This document shows, one piece after another, positions 33,131 through 45,785 of a stretch of DNA of 64,000 bases. Numbering within the stretch: position 1 is the stretch's first letter; each line of letters begins with the position of its first letter. The notes beneath the pieces were generated by a model. The model ran no database searches, was not told where the DNA came from, and saw nothing but the letters and a program-made list of their open reading frames with translations. The position numbers and the translations under genes are program-made. Source of the stretch: Megaustenia siamemsis (lineage: Eukaryota; Mollusca; Gastropoda; Stylommatophora; Ariophantidae); assembly GCA_032433765.1 (NCBI GenBank), contig JAVIAB010000051.1, positions 85,079,973 to 85,143,972 of the forward strand. The letters are read 5' to 3'.

Positions 33131-33873
33131 CATTACGTAACACTATCGCTACGACAACCATCATTAACGTAACACTATCGCTACGACGACCATCATTAAC
33201 GTAACACTATCGCTACAACTATCATTAACGTAACACTATCGCTACGACGACCATCATTAACGTAACACTATTGCTAAGACGACTATCATTAACGTAACAC
33301 TATCTCTACGACAACTATCATTAACGTAACACTATCTCTACGACAAATATCATTAACGTAACACTATCTCTACGACAACCATCATTAACGTAACACTATC
33401 TCTACGACAACCATCATTAACGTAACACTATCGCTACGACGACCATCATTAACGTAACACTATCGCTACAACTATCATTAACGTAACACTATCGCTACGA
33501 CGACCATCATTAACGTAACACTATCGCTACGACGACTATCATTAACGTAACACTATCGCTACGACGACCATCATTAACGTAACACTATCGCTACAACTAT
33601 CATTAACGTAACACTATCGCTACAACTATCATTAACGTAACACTATCGCTACGACGACCATCATTAACGTAACACTATCGCTACGACGACTATCATTAAC
33701 GTAACACTATCGCTACGACGACTATCATTAACGTAACACTATCTCTACGACAACTATCATTAACGTAACACTATCGCTACGACGACTATCATTAACGTAA
33801 CACTATCTCTACGACAACTATCATTAACGTAACACTATCGCTACGACGACTATCATTAACGTAACACTATCGC
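33131..33873. repeat. 32-bp minisatellite, about 24 units
   Basis: The unit contains CATTAACGTAACACTATCGC and TACGACGACYAT. A recurrent 26-bp short form lacks 6 bp (GCTACAACTAT) and alternates with full units. Sub-blocks carry CTCTACGACAAC instead of CGCTACGACGAC. Confidence 0.96.
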
Positions 33874-34095
33874 ACTGGTCTTGTCGACTAAGTGAACGAG
33901 GATTCAAACACAACTCGGCGCTTTCCTGTTGACTTCACTGATAAAAGAATTGGTACCTGACTCGCTGATTTAACAAAAAATAATAACATAACGTAAGAGC
34001 ACTGGCCTCCTCAATTACTTCACGCCTGTACGACATGTACACGGAACACGGAATATTACGTTTTTCGACCATCATGATATAACGATAATGAAAAT
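33874..34095. other. Unassigned spacer
   Basis: No recognisable content. Confidence 0.5.
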
Positions 34096-34460
34096 ACTAA
34101 TAATTGTGTTCTTGAGTTATTTGTGGACTACCATCATTGCACTTCGAACATGTCTTTAGATGCTCAGATCCCCTCATCAGCGTCCATCGACCGACGACTC
34201 TAGCTCTGTGTTGGTTGAGTCCTCTCATGAGTCTACTAAGCCTATTATTTCTGGCTGCCCTCATTTCAACCCCCGTCACTTTCATCCGAAGGAGTGATGT
34301 GGACGCATAATTGTTAAAATCATGCGCCCTTACCGCATCTTGGAGGACATAAATGACGTTCCCCTGATCCAGTGGTTGACCGTCTTCAACTACAGCCTGT
34401 CCACTCTTCCATATTACCGTGCTCCAACATGTTCAGTGATGTAGACAAAGGTGACTGTGT
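34096..34460 (-). mobile_element. I-type LINE 3' end (second copy)
   Basis: Same sequence family as 13684-14060. The 3' border has CAAATAACTCAAGAAC on the minus strand. The readable peptide includes NRLSRLMRGLNQHRARVVGR and SEHLKTCSKCN, matching the first copy's C-terminal region. 5'-truncated with indels. Confidence 0.85.
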
Positions 34461-36224
34461 CAAGTTGACACTGACAGTCCTGGTTGGTAAGAAGACCATA
34501 ATACAAACCTAAAGAGCTACCAATGCTTTTATCTGAAGAACAAAGGCGACATGTGTGCCCCCCCCCCCTATACAGAATTCTTATTTCCCCCAACCCCCGA
34601 CAAAAAATAAAACTCTCGACCCTACCGGAAATCGGACTCGAAATCCAACCGATTGACAAACGTCACTTTATAATCAGCTCGGCCACCAGGTACATCTCAC
34701 AAGAGATGAATAGGATTGGTCTCATTTAAATATTTGATGTTTGCGTGACTAAGCCACCGCTCTTAAAGGGAAGCTATATTTATTGTGTTACAAATACACA
34801 TCAGTGTACATACCACAATGTACATAGATCGTTCGTTAAATGTAAATACTGTTTTTTGACATCCCTGCTGTTGGGCTAGATCCGCCGTTAACATTTATGT
34901 ATGTGGTCGTAACCCTATTCTTGGTCTGATTACAGGACAAATATAAAGACCTACTTAAGACAATAGATCAGAGAAGTTTGCTACACATCCGTTCCTAATA
35001 CGCTAGTTGCTGCAGGCTATGCTCTTTCGGATTTGCTGGTTTAGTTCTCTGATGGACAAGGGATCTCTAAAATTATGAATATCTCATCGTTTAAGATTTT
35101 GACATCCCTCATCAGTGTGAATAGTTCACAGGTCACGAATCAAAATACCAGAGATCGACATTTTTTGTAAATGTCTGTCCATCGATCGACTCATCCATCC
35201 ATTTTACCTCCTTCTTTTGTAACGTTTTGTAGCCCACAGCGCCGAGGACAAAATCGAATGTTCCTGACAAGGTTCTACTGTTTTCACGAAGCGCAGTTTA
35301 GTGGTTTCTGATGGATTTTATATTTCGAGAAAACATCATTTTAAAAAGCCTTCCTTTCCCTCATTTATTGCTATATCTGGTTGTTAGCGCTTGATTTGGG
35401 ACGCTGTTTGTTCTTATCTGTGTCCAACCAATTCATTTGCTTTTTCAGGACACACCTCAGATTTCACGGAACACTTATTTTCTTATGTTTTCATTTCTGT
35501 CTTCGCCTCTTTTAGTTATATAAAGTGAAGATAAGTATTCTTTTAAGACATCATTTTTCACTAGTTAGATCTTTATTTATTTTGTTTTTGCTGTTAATAT
35601 TCATTTATGGTACTTATAACGCAGCATTGACAAATTGATAGTTTAATATAATATATTGTTCTTTTTGTAAATATTTTATTACATTTTCATCATTGATTGT
35701 TAATTGTCCAATTATTTGGCTTTCTATGTTCTCTTTATATTTTTTTATCTATATGTTTTCCTTCATAAAAGTATGCTTTTACTTAAGTTTCCCAAAATAC
35801 TTGAAATTCTTTACTTGTTTCAATTCTCCTTTTTTTTCAAAAAAATTATATTTTTACCTTTATTCTCTACCGATATTAAACATATAACAACACCGCATCC
35901 GAACTGCGTAGAAGTTTCCGAAAAGCTTAGAAGATCCACAGAACGAAACTGAGGTACGGTGGTTACCATCCACAACCCAACAACGAATCGCTACTGTAGA
36001 TAAAACATGTGAAGACCTCAGTCTTTAATTCGCAGCACCAGGGCGCACTCAAGCTGGGCTGTCTGATGACGTCTTTCATCTCACAGACGGGAAAAGAAAA
36101 GTTCTGAGATTAAATAAGAACGAGACCGGTGGGAGAGTCTAAGTCTCAAGTTCATGTTTAGAGGGCAACCATGTACTAGTGCTGGAGTCTATTATTCTGT
36201 TGCTACGTCCTGTCTATTATGTCC
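34461..36224. other. Unassigned intergenic DNA
   Basis: Includes a C-run at 34559-34568 and a very T-rich block at 35500-35880. The segment 35885-36140 is more balanced but shows no motif. Confidence 0.5.
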
Positions 36225-39200
36225 ATCAACATAAAACATCTTGAAGTTTGCTCATCAACATAGAACATCTTGAAGTTTTCTGATCAACAAAAAACATTCT
36301 CTAAGTTTGCTCATCAACATAGAATGTCCTGAAGTTTTCTCATCAACAAAAAACATTCTCGAAGTTTGCTCATCAACATAGAACGTCTTGAAGTTTGCTC
36401 ATCAACAAAAAACATTCTCGAAGTTTGCTCATCAACATAAAACATCTTGAAGTTTGCTCATCAACAAAAAACATTCTCGAAGTTTGCTCATCAACATAGA
36501 ACATCTTGAAGTTTGCTCATCAACAAAAAACATTCTCGAAGTTTGCTCATCAACATAAAACATCTTGAAGTTTGCTCATCAACATAAAACATCTTGAAGT
36601 TTGCTCATCAACATAGAACGTCTGCAAGTTTGCTCATCAACATAGAACGTCTGCAAGTTTGCTCATCAACATAAAACATCTTGAAGTTTGCTCATCAACA
36701 TAAAACATCTTGAAGTTTGCTCATCAACATAAAACATCTTGAAGTTTGCTCATCAACATAGAACGTCTGCAAATTTGCTCATCAACATAAAACATCTTGA
36801 AGTTTGTTCATCAACAAAAAACATTCTCGAAGTTTGCTCATCAACGTAAAACATCTTGAAGTTTGCTCATCAACAAAAAACATTCTCGAAGTTTGCTCAT
36901 CAACATAGAACATCTTGAAGTTTGCTCATCAACATAGAATGTCTTGAAGTTTGCTCATCAACAAAAAACATTCTCGAAGTTTGCTCATCAACATAAAACA
37001 TCTTGAAGTTTGCTCATCAACAAAAAACATTCTCGAAGTTTGCTCATCAACAAAAAACATTCTCGAAGTTTGCTCATCAACATAAAACATCTTGAAGTTT
37101 GCTCATCAACAAAAAACATCTTGAAGTTTGCTCATCAACATAAAACATCTTGAAGTTTGCTCATCAACAAAAAACATCTTGAAGTTTGCTCATCAACATA
37201 GAACGTCTGCAAGTTTGCTCATCAACATAGAATGCCTTGAAATGTGCTCATCAACATAGAACGTCTGCAAGTTTGCTCATCAACATTGAACATTTTGAAG
37301 TTTGCTCATCAACATAGAATGCATTGAAATGTGCTCATCAACATAGAACATCTTGAAGTTTGCTCATCAACATAGAACGTCTGCAAGTTTGCTCTTCAAC
37401 AAAAAACATCTTGAAGTTTGCTCATCGACAAAAAACATCTTGAAGTTTGCTCATCAACATAGAATGTCTTGAAGTGTTCTCATCAATAAAAAACATTCTC
37501 GAAGTTTGCTCATCAACATAGAATATCTTGAAGTTTGCTCAGCAACATAAAACATCTTGAAGTTTGCTCATCAACATAGAACATCTTGAAGTTTGCTCAT
37601 CAACATAGAATGTCTTGAAGTTTTCTCATCAATAAAAAACATTCTCGAAGTTTGCTCATCAACATAGAACGTCTTGAAGTTTGCTCATCAACATAGAACA
37701 TCTTGAAGTTTTCTGATCAACAAAAAACATTCTCGAAGTTTGCTCATCAACATAGAATGTCCTGAAGTTTTCTCATCAACAAAAAACATTCTCGAAGTTT
37801 GCTCATCAACATAGAACGTCTTGAAGTTTGCTCATCAACAAAAAACATTCTCGAAGTTTGCTCATGAACATAGAACGTCTTGAAGTTTTCTCATCAACAA
37901 AAAACATTCTCTAAGTTTGCTCATCAACAAAAAACATCTCGAAGTTTGCTCATCAACATAGAACATCTTGAAGTTTGCTCATCAAAAATAAAAACGCCTT
38001 GAAGTTTGCTCATGAACAAAAAACATTCTCGAAGTTTGCTCATCAACATAGAACATCTTGAAGTTTGCTCATCAACATAGAACATCTTGAAGTTTGCTCA
38101 TCAACAAAAAACATTCTCGAAGTTTGCTCATCAACATAGAACGCCTTGAAGTTTGCTCATCAACATAGAACATCTTGAAGTTTGCTCATCAACATAGAAC
38201 GTCTTGAAGTTTGCTCATCAACATAGAACATCTTGAAGTTTGCTCATCAGCATAGAACATCTTGAAGTTTGCTCATCAACATAGAACGCCTTGAAGTTTG
38301 CTCATCAACAAAAAACATCTCGAAGTTTGCTCATCAACATAGAACATCTTGAAGTTTGCTCATCAACATAGAACATCTTGAAGTTTGCTCATCAACAAAA
38401 AACATCTCGAAGTTTGCTCATCAACATAGAACATCTTGAAGTTTGCTCATCAACAAAAAAGATCTTGAAGTTTGCTCATCAACAAAAACATTCTCGAAGT
38501 TTGCTCATCAACATAAAACATCTTGAAGTTTGCTCATCAACATAAAACATCTTGAAGTTTGCTCATCAACATAGAACGTCTGCAAGTTTGCTCATCAACA
38601 TAGAACGTCTGCAAGTTTGCTCATCAACATAAAACATCTTGAAGTTTGCTCATCAACATAAAACATCTTGAAGTTTGCTCATCAACATAAAACATCTTGA
38701 AGTTTGCTCATCAACATAGAACGTCTGCAAATTTGCTCATCAACATAAAACATCTTGAAGTTTGTTCATCAACAAAAAACATTCTCGAAGTTTGCTCATC
38801 AACGTAAAACATCTTGAAGTTTGCTCATCAACAAAAAACATTCTCGAAGTTTGCTCATCAACATAGAACATCTTGAAGTTTGCTCATCAACATAGAATGT
38901 CTTGAAGTTTGCTCATCAACAAAAACATTCTCGAAGTTTGCTCATCAACATAAAACATCTTGAAGTTTGCTCATCAACAAAAAACATTCTCGAAGTTTGC
39001 TCATCAACAAAAAACATTCTCGAAGTTTGCTCATCAACATAAAACATCTTGAAGTTTGCTCATCAACAAAAAACATCTTGAAGTTTGCTCATCAACATAA
39101 AACATCTTGAAGTTTGCTCATCAACAAAAAACATCTTGAAGTTTGCTCATCAACATAGAACGTCTGCAAGTTTGCTCATCAACATAGAATGCCTTGAAAT

Positions 39201-41360
39201 GTGCTCATCAACATAGAACGTCTGCAAGTTTGCTCATCAACATTGAACATTTTGAAGTTTGCTCATCAACATAGAATGCATTGAAATGTGCTCATCAACA
39301 TAGAACATCTTGAAGTTTGCTCATCAACATAGAACGTCTGCAAGTTTGCTCTTCAACAAAAAACATCTTGAAGTTTGCTCATCGACAAAAAACATCTTGA
39401 AGTTTGCTCATCAACATAGAATGTCTTGAAGTGTTCTCATCAATAAAAAACATTCTCGAAGTTTGCTCATCAACATAGAATATCTTGAAGTTTGCTCAGC
39501 AACATAAAACATCTTGAAGTTTGCTCATCAACATAGAACATCTTGAAGTTTGCTCATCAACATAGAATGTCTTGAAGTTTTCTCATCAATAAAAAACATT
39601 CTCGAAGTTTGCTCATCAACATAGAACGTCTTGAAGTTTGCTCATCAACATAGAACATCTTGAAGTTTTCTGATCAACAAAAAACATTCTCGAAGTTTGC
39701 TCATCAACATAGAATGTCCTGAAGTTTTCTCATCAACAAAAAACATTCTCGAAGTTTGCTCATCAACATAGAACGTCTTGAAGTTTGCTCATCAACAAAA
39801 AACATTCTCGAAGTTTGCTCATGAACATAGAACGTCTTGAAGTTTTCTCATCAACAAAAAACATTCTCTAAGTTTGCTCATCAACAAAAAACATCTCGAA
39901 GTTTGCTCATCAACATAGAACATCTTGAAGTTTGCTCATCAAAAATAAAAACGCCTTGAAGTTTGCTCATGAACAAAAAACATTCTCGAAGTTTGCTCAT
40001 CAACATAGAACATCTTGAAGTTTGCTCATCAACATAGAACATCTTGAAGTTTGCTCATCAACAAAAAACATTCTCGAAGTTTGCTCATCAACATAGAACG
40101 CCTTGAAGTTTGCTCATCAACATAGAACATCTTGAAGTTTGCTCATCAACATAGAACGTCTTGAAGTTTGCTCATCAACATAGAACATCTTGAAGTTTGC
40201 TCATCAGCATAGAACATCTTGAAGTTTGCTCATCAACATAGAACGCCTTGAAGTTTGCTCATCAACAAAAAACATCTCGAAGTTTGCTCATCAACATAGA
40301 ACATCTTGAAGTTTGCTCATCAACATAGAACATCTTGAAGTTTGCTCATCAACAAAAAACATCTCGAAGTTTGCTCATCAACATAGAACATCTTGAAGTT
40401 TGCTCATCAACAAAAAGATCTTGAAGTTTGCTCATCAACAAAAAACATCTTGAAGTTTGCTCATCAACAAAAAACATCTTGAAGTTTGCTCATCAACAAA
40501 AAAGATCTTGAAGTTTGCTCATCAACAAAAAACATCTTGAAGTTTGCTCATCAACAAAAAAGATCTTGAAGTTTGCTCATCAACAAAAAACATCTTGAAG
40601 TTTGCTCATCAACAAAAAAGATCTTGAAGTTTGCTCATCAACAAAAAACATCTTGAAGTTTGCTCATCAACATAGAACGTCTGCAAATTTTCCTCATCAA
40701 CATAGAATGCCTTGAAATGTGCTCATCAACATAGAACGTCTGCAAGTTTGCTCATCAACATAGAATGCCTTGAAATGTGCTCATCAACATAGAACGTCTG
40801 CAAGCTTGCTCATCAACATTGAACATTTTGAAGTTTGCTCATCAACATAGAATGCATTGAAATGTGCTCATCAACATAGAACATCTTGAAGTTTGCTCAT
40901 CAACATAGAACGTCTGCAAGTTTGCTCATCAACATAGAACGTCTGCAAGTTTGCTCATCAACATAGAACGTCTGCAAGTTTGCTCATCAACAAAAAACAT
41001 CTTGAAGTTTGCTCATCAACATAGAACGTCTGCAAGTTTGCTCATCAACATAGAATGCCTTGAAATGTGCTCATCAACATAGAACGTCTGCAAGTTTGCT
41101 CATCAACATAGAATGCCTTGAAATGTGCTCATCAACATAGAACGTCTGCAAGTTTGCTCATCAACATTGAACATTTTGAAGTTTGCTCATCAACATAGAA
41201 TGCATTGAAATGTGCTCATCAACATAGAACATCTGCAAGTTTGCTCATCAACATAGAAGATCTGCAAGTTTGCTCATCAACATAGAAAATCTTGAAGTTG
41301 TCATCAACATAGAACATTTTGAAGTTTGCTCATCAACATAGAACACCTTGAAGTTTCGTA
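36225..41360. repeat. 29-bp minisatellite array of 5.1 kb, about 178 units
   Basis: The core of each unit is GAAGTTTGCTCATCAACA. Main variants in the other part are TAGAACATCTT, TAAAACATCTT, AAAAACATTCTC, TAGAACGTCTGC and TAGAATGCCTTGAAATGTGC. Stops occur in all frames, so nothing suggests coding. The order of variants is not random: a block of about 1957 bp is present twice in tandem (about 36510-38466 and 38467-40423), and a smaller variant block recurs at about 37190-37330, 40670-40870 and 41020-41220. Confidence 0.97.
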
Positions 41361-42849
41361 AGCGTTCTCAAAATATTTCTCAGAATCCAATAAGAAGGTT
41401 ATTTCTGGAAGCTATAATCCCGGCAGGTCAGTTCCACTTGAAATGCCAAGTAGCCGATTGGCCGCACCTTCTGATGATCAGATAGCTCCAAATTGGAACT
41501 TATAGAGTTTCCGATTACTGGTAATGACTTTTTCTGTCTAAGCCTTCATATATATTGGCTATGATATAATGGAATTACTGTTACATTGATTGATATGACA
41601 GAAGGAGTTACATTTACTACTCCATTATTATGGGCGTCATCACTCAAAACAAAACAGTGATCTAATGTGTAACTTTCTTCTAAATCTGCTTTCTTTTTCT
41701 TCGCTAAACTCACAAAAAATACATTGAAGACCGTCAACAAATCTCCAATTCAGATTATATCTACCACCCATTTTATTATCTTTCATGATCACTCTAAAGC
41801 ATCTGTTAACGGCTGTCTTATTTTATTGAGCGCAGATCTACAGTTCCCTGCGTATCTGCTTCCCGTATCAGAGCGGTTAGAACATTCCTGTTGACTACAC
41901 CAAACCTGATATAGGATATTCGCGGATTCACAGAGACACGACGCTCGCCAAATAAAATAAACGACTTAATTGACATTACATTGTTTATCGTAGGCCACAG
42001 CTATCACGTATTTTCTGTTTTGGCCCATTGCTTGAACTAAACATCCTGGCTCAGGCCATCAGTATTCTACAGTTACTTTTTGTTTGTTTGGTATCTCCTT
42101 TTTCCACCTACTACTTCATATACCTGTGCTTATCCATTACTGATGTTGATAATCCCATTGGGATTACCTACATTTATTTACTATAATTATTAGGTTACAC
42201 TTGCTGTAGTCACTGCTGTCATTCTTCACGTTTCGTTAGTTAGCATTACTCTTATATTTCTGTGTGGATTTCTGTCAAACGCTAATAACACAACGCAGTT
42301 ATATTTCATGAGATATCTTTGTTACAGCGTTGGTGCTGGCATCCTGCCAGTATTGAAAGATAACGTATTTAATGCCAACATCAGGATTTTGGTTTCTGCT
42401 TCCCTTCGTACACGTTTAGAGTAGTTTAGCTTGTCTCAATTTGGGTTTGCCTTTTTACAGCGCTAGTATTTCACCCTATTTTGTGTCTGTGTTGCGATGC
42501 TTGTCTAATAGGTACACAAAAGTGTCTATACATTTATTCTCAAGTTGTCTTAACATTAAGCTCTGCTAGTCATTACAAATGATTAATTGAAACATGAATG
42601 AAAGTCATCACAAGTGATAGCGATCTCTTTGTTTCCAGGTTCTCTTGGCAAGGAGCTGTGTCGAAGAAAACATGTTCGATCCTGGTTAGGGCTGCCAATT
42701 GTTAATTTGTATTTTCTGTTGTTGTCTGTTTATGGATTTTTTAAAATGCTGTAAACATTTACAATTTGTTTACTTTCTGGCCAGCATTTTTTGTCCGCCT
42801 CAGACTGTATCTTACTCGTCTCTTCCAGTATGTTCATCTCTAGTTATTT
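41361..42849. other. Unassigned intergenic DNA
   Basis: No recognisable gene or repeat. Possible old element ends cannot be excluded. Confidence 0.5.
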
Positions 42850-43200
42850 CAAACACAATTTACACACGTTTTTGTATTCGTCAATATGTTGCGGTGTGCG
42901 ATAATTGTTTCTTTGATATGGCCATTACTTCAGTTTTCTCACTATTCAGATTGAGAACTTTTAAAAACAATTTATAGTCGGCATAAAAGATATACATCTA
43001 GATAAAACAGACATACGACTAATATGTAATTTATACTGGGAGCAAACAGCAATAATAAAATATAGCAATGAGAACTCTACACCCATTGGCCATTACTTCT
43101 GTTTTCTTACTATTCAGACTAAGACCTTTTTGTTGCTTTTTTTTACTATTATGCCTATCATTTCTTGTAGTTCATTCTCTATAGTAACTTGTGATGTATA
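42850..43200. mobile_element. Scrambled RTE-like LINE fragments in both orientations
   Basis: Minus strand, 43080-43200: bases and peptide align with ENELQEM..IIVK and SLNSKKTEVM of the LINE at 51580-51680. Minus strand, about 42860-42975: LNLNSEKTEVMAISKKQLSH, a second copy of the same block. Between them on the plus strand (42990-43060): DKTDIRLICNLYWEQTAIIK, aligning with the DSKDLRIIMNMYWKQTATIR segment at 51325-51390. Neighbouring polymerase segments therefore lie in opposite directions. Confidence 0.65.
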
Positions 43201-43260
43201 TATGTCTATATTGTGTTGTAACTGTAACTCTTTTCATTAGAAGTCAGTTAAGTATTATAT

Positions 43261-43301
43261 CTATCTGTCTGTCTGTCTGTCTGTCTGCCTGCCTGCCTGC
43301 C

Positions 43302-43358
<57 letters not shown>

Positions 43359-43387
43359 GGTCTGTCTGTCTGTCTGTCTGTCTGTCT
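43261..43387. repeat. (TGTC)n microsatellite
   Basis: Tetranucleotide CTGT/CTGC repeats with one extra G near 43360. SVCLSVCL-type frames are artefacts. Confidence 0.97.
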
Positions 43388-43469
43388 AAAGTATTAACCT
43401 TTCGAGCAATAGCCGGCCCATAGGGCATAGACCCAGAAAGTCTTTCTTGTATATACATTTTTATTCTAG

Positions 43470-43770
43470 CAGTTTTCAATCCTTGTAAAGGTCTTTTATC
43501 AAACCTCGCCATCTGTCTCTGTTCTGTGCAGGCACCTCTATCTCACTAGATCAGTCGTTGTCTCTGTTTTGTGCAGGCAACTCTATCTCACTGAGGCAGC
43601 CGATTCCTGCTGCTCTTGCCTCTCTGATCAATGTTCTCCTCAGTGTCTCTCTGGGTCGGGTCGGCATCTTTTCCTCTTACCTGTTGTTTCCCACATGAGG
43701 GCTTGCCTTGTTATTCGGCTATTATCTCACCTGATCACATGCCTAACATATGACCACAGTTAAGTATTAC
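43470..43770 (-). mobile_element. LINE 3' end with an internal 45-bp duplication
   Basis: On the minus strand a patched reading gives GKRCRPDPER, LIREARAAGIGCLSEIE, QNRDRWRGLIK, the pattern of LINE C-termini (RGRP..W...EA...G.....A.DR..WR.L). The segment with TCTGTTYTGTGCAGGCAMCT occurs twice (43513 and 43563 on plus). Frames are broken. Confidence 0.6.
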
Positions 43771-44080
43771 TCCCTTATATAATAGCCACGTAACAGTAAC
43801 TACTTTTTAGAATAATCAAGTAACTGTAACTCAATTTTATAATTGCGAAGGAAGTTAACTCCCACCTCCACATATTTTTAGAACCTTTCCTTTTACTGTA
43901 TTTCACACCTGTGTTCGCCCTGACAGCCGGCCATGTCAATCTCAGTCCAGTCGGTGCCTGTCCAAGCTCCAGACCACAGGGAAGTGACTTATTTCCCTTG
44001 TTTGAGAGTCTAGCATATTATCGCCATGTAGCTAGATTTCCGTGTATATCCTTATATATTTGTATGTAGTTGTTTGTTGT
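43771..44080. other. Unassigned DNA, possibly the upstream part of the Penelope-type repeat
   Basis: No motif seen. It lies directly 5' of a hammerhead-like motif and may belong to the same terminal repeat. Confidence 0.35.
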
Positions 44081-44262
44081 TCCAGCTGAAGGGCCTTCTT
44101 GGCCGAAACGTCGTTCTAGTTTTGTTTTGTTTCTCACCTACGTACAGCTATTACCTTACCACTTGTTTTCCTTTTTTTTTTTTTGAAATGGTCATTACTA
44201 TCATCAGCTTTACAGCAGCTTACATTTCTATTCATCTTGACGCTTCTTTATGCTTTTACAGC
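44081..44262 (+). mobile_element. Penelope-type terminal repeat fragment with hammerhead-like motif
   Basis: CAGCTGAAGGGCCTTCTTGG is followed by CCGAAACGTCGTTCTAG, the same stem-loop and CGAAAC-GTC core as at 24450-24488. About 100 bp later TCAGCTTTACAGCAGCTTA matches TCAGCTTTACTGCAGCTTC of the element at 24276, confirming the same family and orientation. The block before the stem is CTGAAGG rather than CTGATGA. Confidence 0.65.
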
Positions 44263-44519
44263 TTATTATGAACATCCACAATGTCTCGTCCTCTGCGGAT
44301 TCCAGAAAATGACCTGTCGTATAATATTCTCTGTTGGTTTCAACAAAGAAACCATTATCATGCAAAAAGTATCTCTGCTAATTATCAAAGTTAGCACCTT
44401 TGAGATCCCGCAATGGGGTCAGTTTAACTATAGATGTGGAAATGATACAGCTTATGTGCAGTTGGTTTGTAGCTCGGTTCCCTCTTCCCCTTCACGACAG
44501 TTAGAAAGAAAGAAATAAC

Positions 44520-44611
44520 GGAAGAAAGGAAGGGGGAGAGAGAGAAAAAAAGGAAAGAAAGAATTAAACAAAAAAGAAAGAAAGAAAGATAGAAAGAAAT
44601 AAAGGAAGGAA

Positions 44612-44647
<36 letters not shown>

Positions 44648-44655
44648 ATGAAAGT
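44520..44655. repeat. (GAAA)n-rich purine tract
   Basis: GAAA tetranucleotides with GGAAG interruptions. Confidence 0.95.
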
Positions 44656-45094
44656 GTGTTAATTTAAAAAAAAAGATAAGTCACTGAAGTACAATCTGAC
44701 GTCCTAACTAACGCTGTCACAAATGGAGAAAATCATGAAAAAATAGGAGTTTCTGAAGAGAGTGCTAAAAAAAAAAGTACTCGAAAAACAAAGTAAAAGA
44801 ACCAGTTATGGGCGAGTGAGACGTAAATGAGAAGCGAGGAGATGCCAGAGATGAACACCACTCGTTTATCAATCCGCAGGTAGATTCACCTAGTATAGAC
44901 TTGTTGTCCGAACAGCGGAGCTAGCCTCAGAAAAGATAACAAACACTCTGGCAACATTTCTGGCTTGTATCAAAGAAACAAGCCTTAGCCAACGTCACGG
45001 CTGTTTGCCGTAATGCCAGAGTGGCATTTTAGTTAGAGTTCTAGAAATTTTGCAAGTAAAATAAGCATAAAATATATAAAGCAGCTAAACCTGT
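44656..45094. other. Unassigned spacer
   Basis: A-rich DNA between the GAAA tract and the Penelope-like fragment. No feature. Confidence 0.5.
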
Positions 45095-45785
45095 AGAGAG
45101 ACGAAACAAACTACGGCGTTTCGGCAAAGAGTCTCTATCAGGTACAAGACAACACATAATAATAATTTTTTTTTAAAACACGAAAGGCATGTTCGTATTT
45201 CAAAATGGCAATGTGATATGATAGAATCGTGGGGTCCAAATGGCCGGAAGAGGAAAAGTGGCAGCTAGGACCAACGAGACTGTTGATCACGTGATAACTG
45301 ACTCAATAGGACAGACAAGATCTCCAGGACCAAGGTGGAGTCAAATATAGTAAACAGGAAGAAGAAAAGGTTCCATGAGGATTGATGAAAGCATGGGTTC
45401 CATAGAATAGGACGAAAAAGAGAAAACAGGGATTGCAAGAAGAGCAAGAGAGATGATAAAGATAACGTAGCGAGGAATAAGGATAGGACACAAAGAATGA
45501 TTGAAAGTGATTAAATTGAAGAGTGAAGAGTGAAAAGTGAAAAGAGTTTAACCTCTTGAGTGTCTACTCGGGCTATGAGTCGGTTCTCCAAAGCGAACCG
45601 TCAATGGGTTTCAGAGAAACAAGAGTCGCTGCCGGTAACCCGTAAGTCCTTAGAGGTATGATGGACTGGAGGTCTGAAATGGGAGATGATAGGAGTGTCG
45701 GAATCGTGTTTAATGTTATACAAGTGTTCACAAACCCTACCCCCTAAACGTCGACCTGTTTGGCCAATATACGATTAATGAGAGC
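45095..45785 (-). mobile_element. Penelope-like element 3' half: GIY-YIG endonuclease plus terminal repeat
   Basis: On the minus strand from about 45780 an open frame reads SYIGQTGRRLGGRVCEHLYN and then IKHDSDTPIISHFRPPVHHT. This is the GIY-YIG nuclease core of Penelope-like elements: YIG, the conserved Arg in GQTGRRL, EHL, and a histidine-bearing H-F segment. It continues to KDLRVTG and stops after CFSETH; another frame continues as RFALENRLIARVDTQEVKLF. About 500 bp downstream, near 45110-45145, the same strand has CCTGATAGAGACTCTTTGCC and GAAACGCCG, a hammerhead-like motif where these elements carry one in the terminal repeat. The RT part was not found upstream. Not active. Confidence 0.75.

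Noticed and set aside
35693..35952. Hydrophobic membrane peptides in T-rich DNA
   Set aside because: Phe/Leu/Ile-rich frames arise by chance in T-rich sequence; two frames overlap and neither has context.
43191..43512. Cys-Leu-Ser-Val and Asp-Arg-Gln-Thr repeat proteins
   Set aside because: Translations of the (TGTC)n microsatellite.
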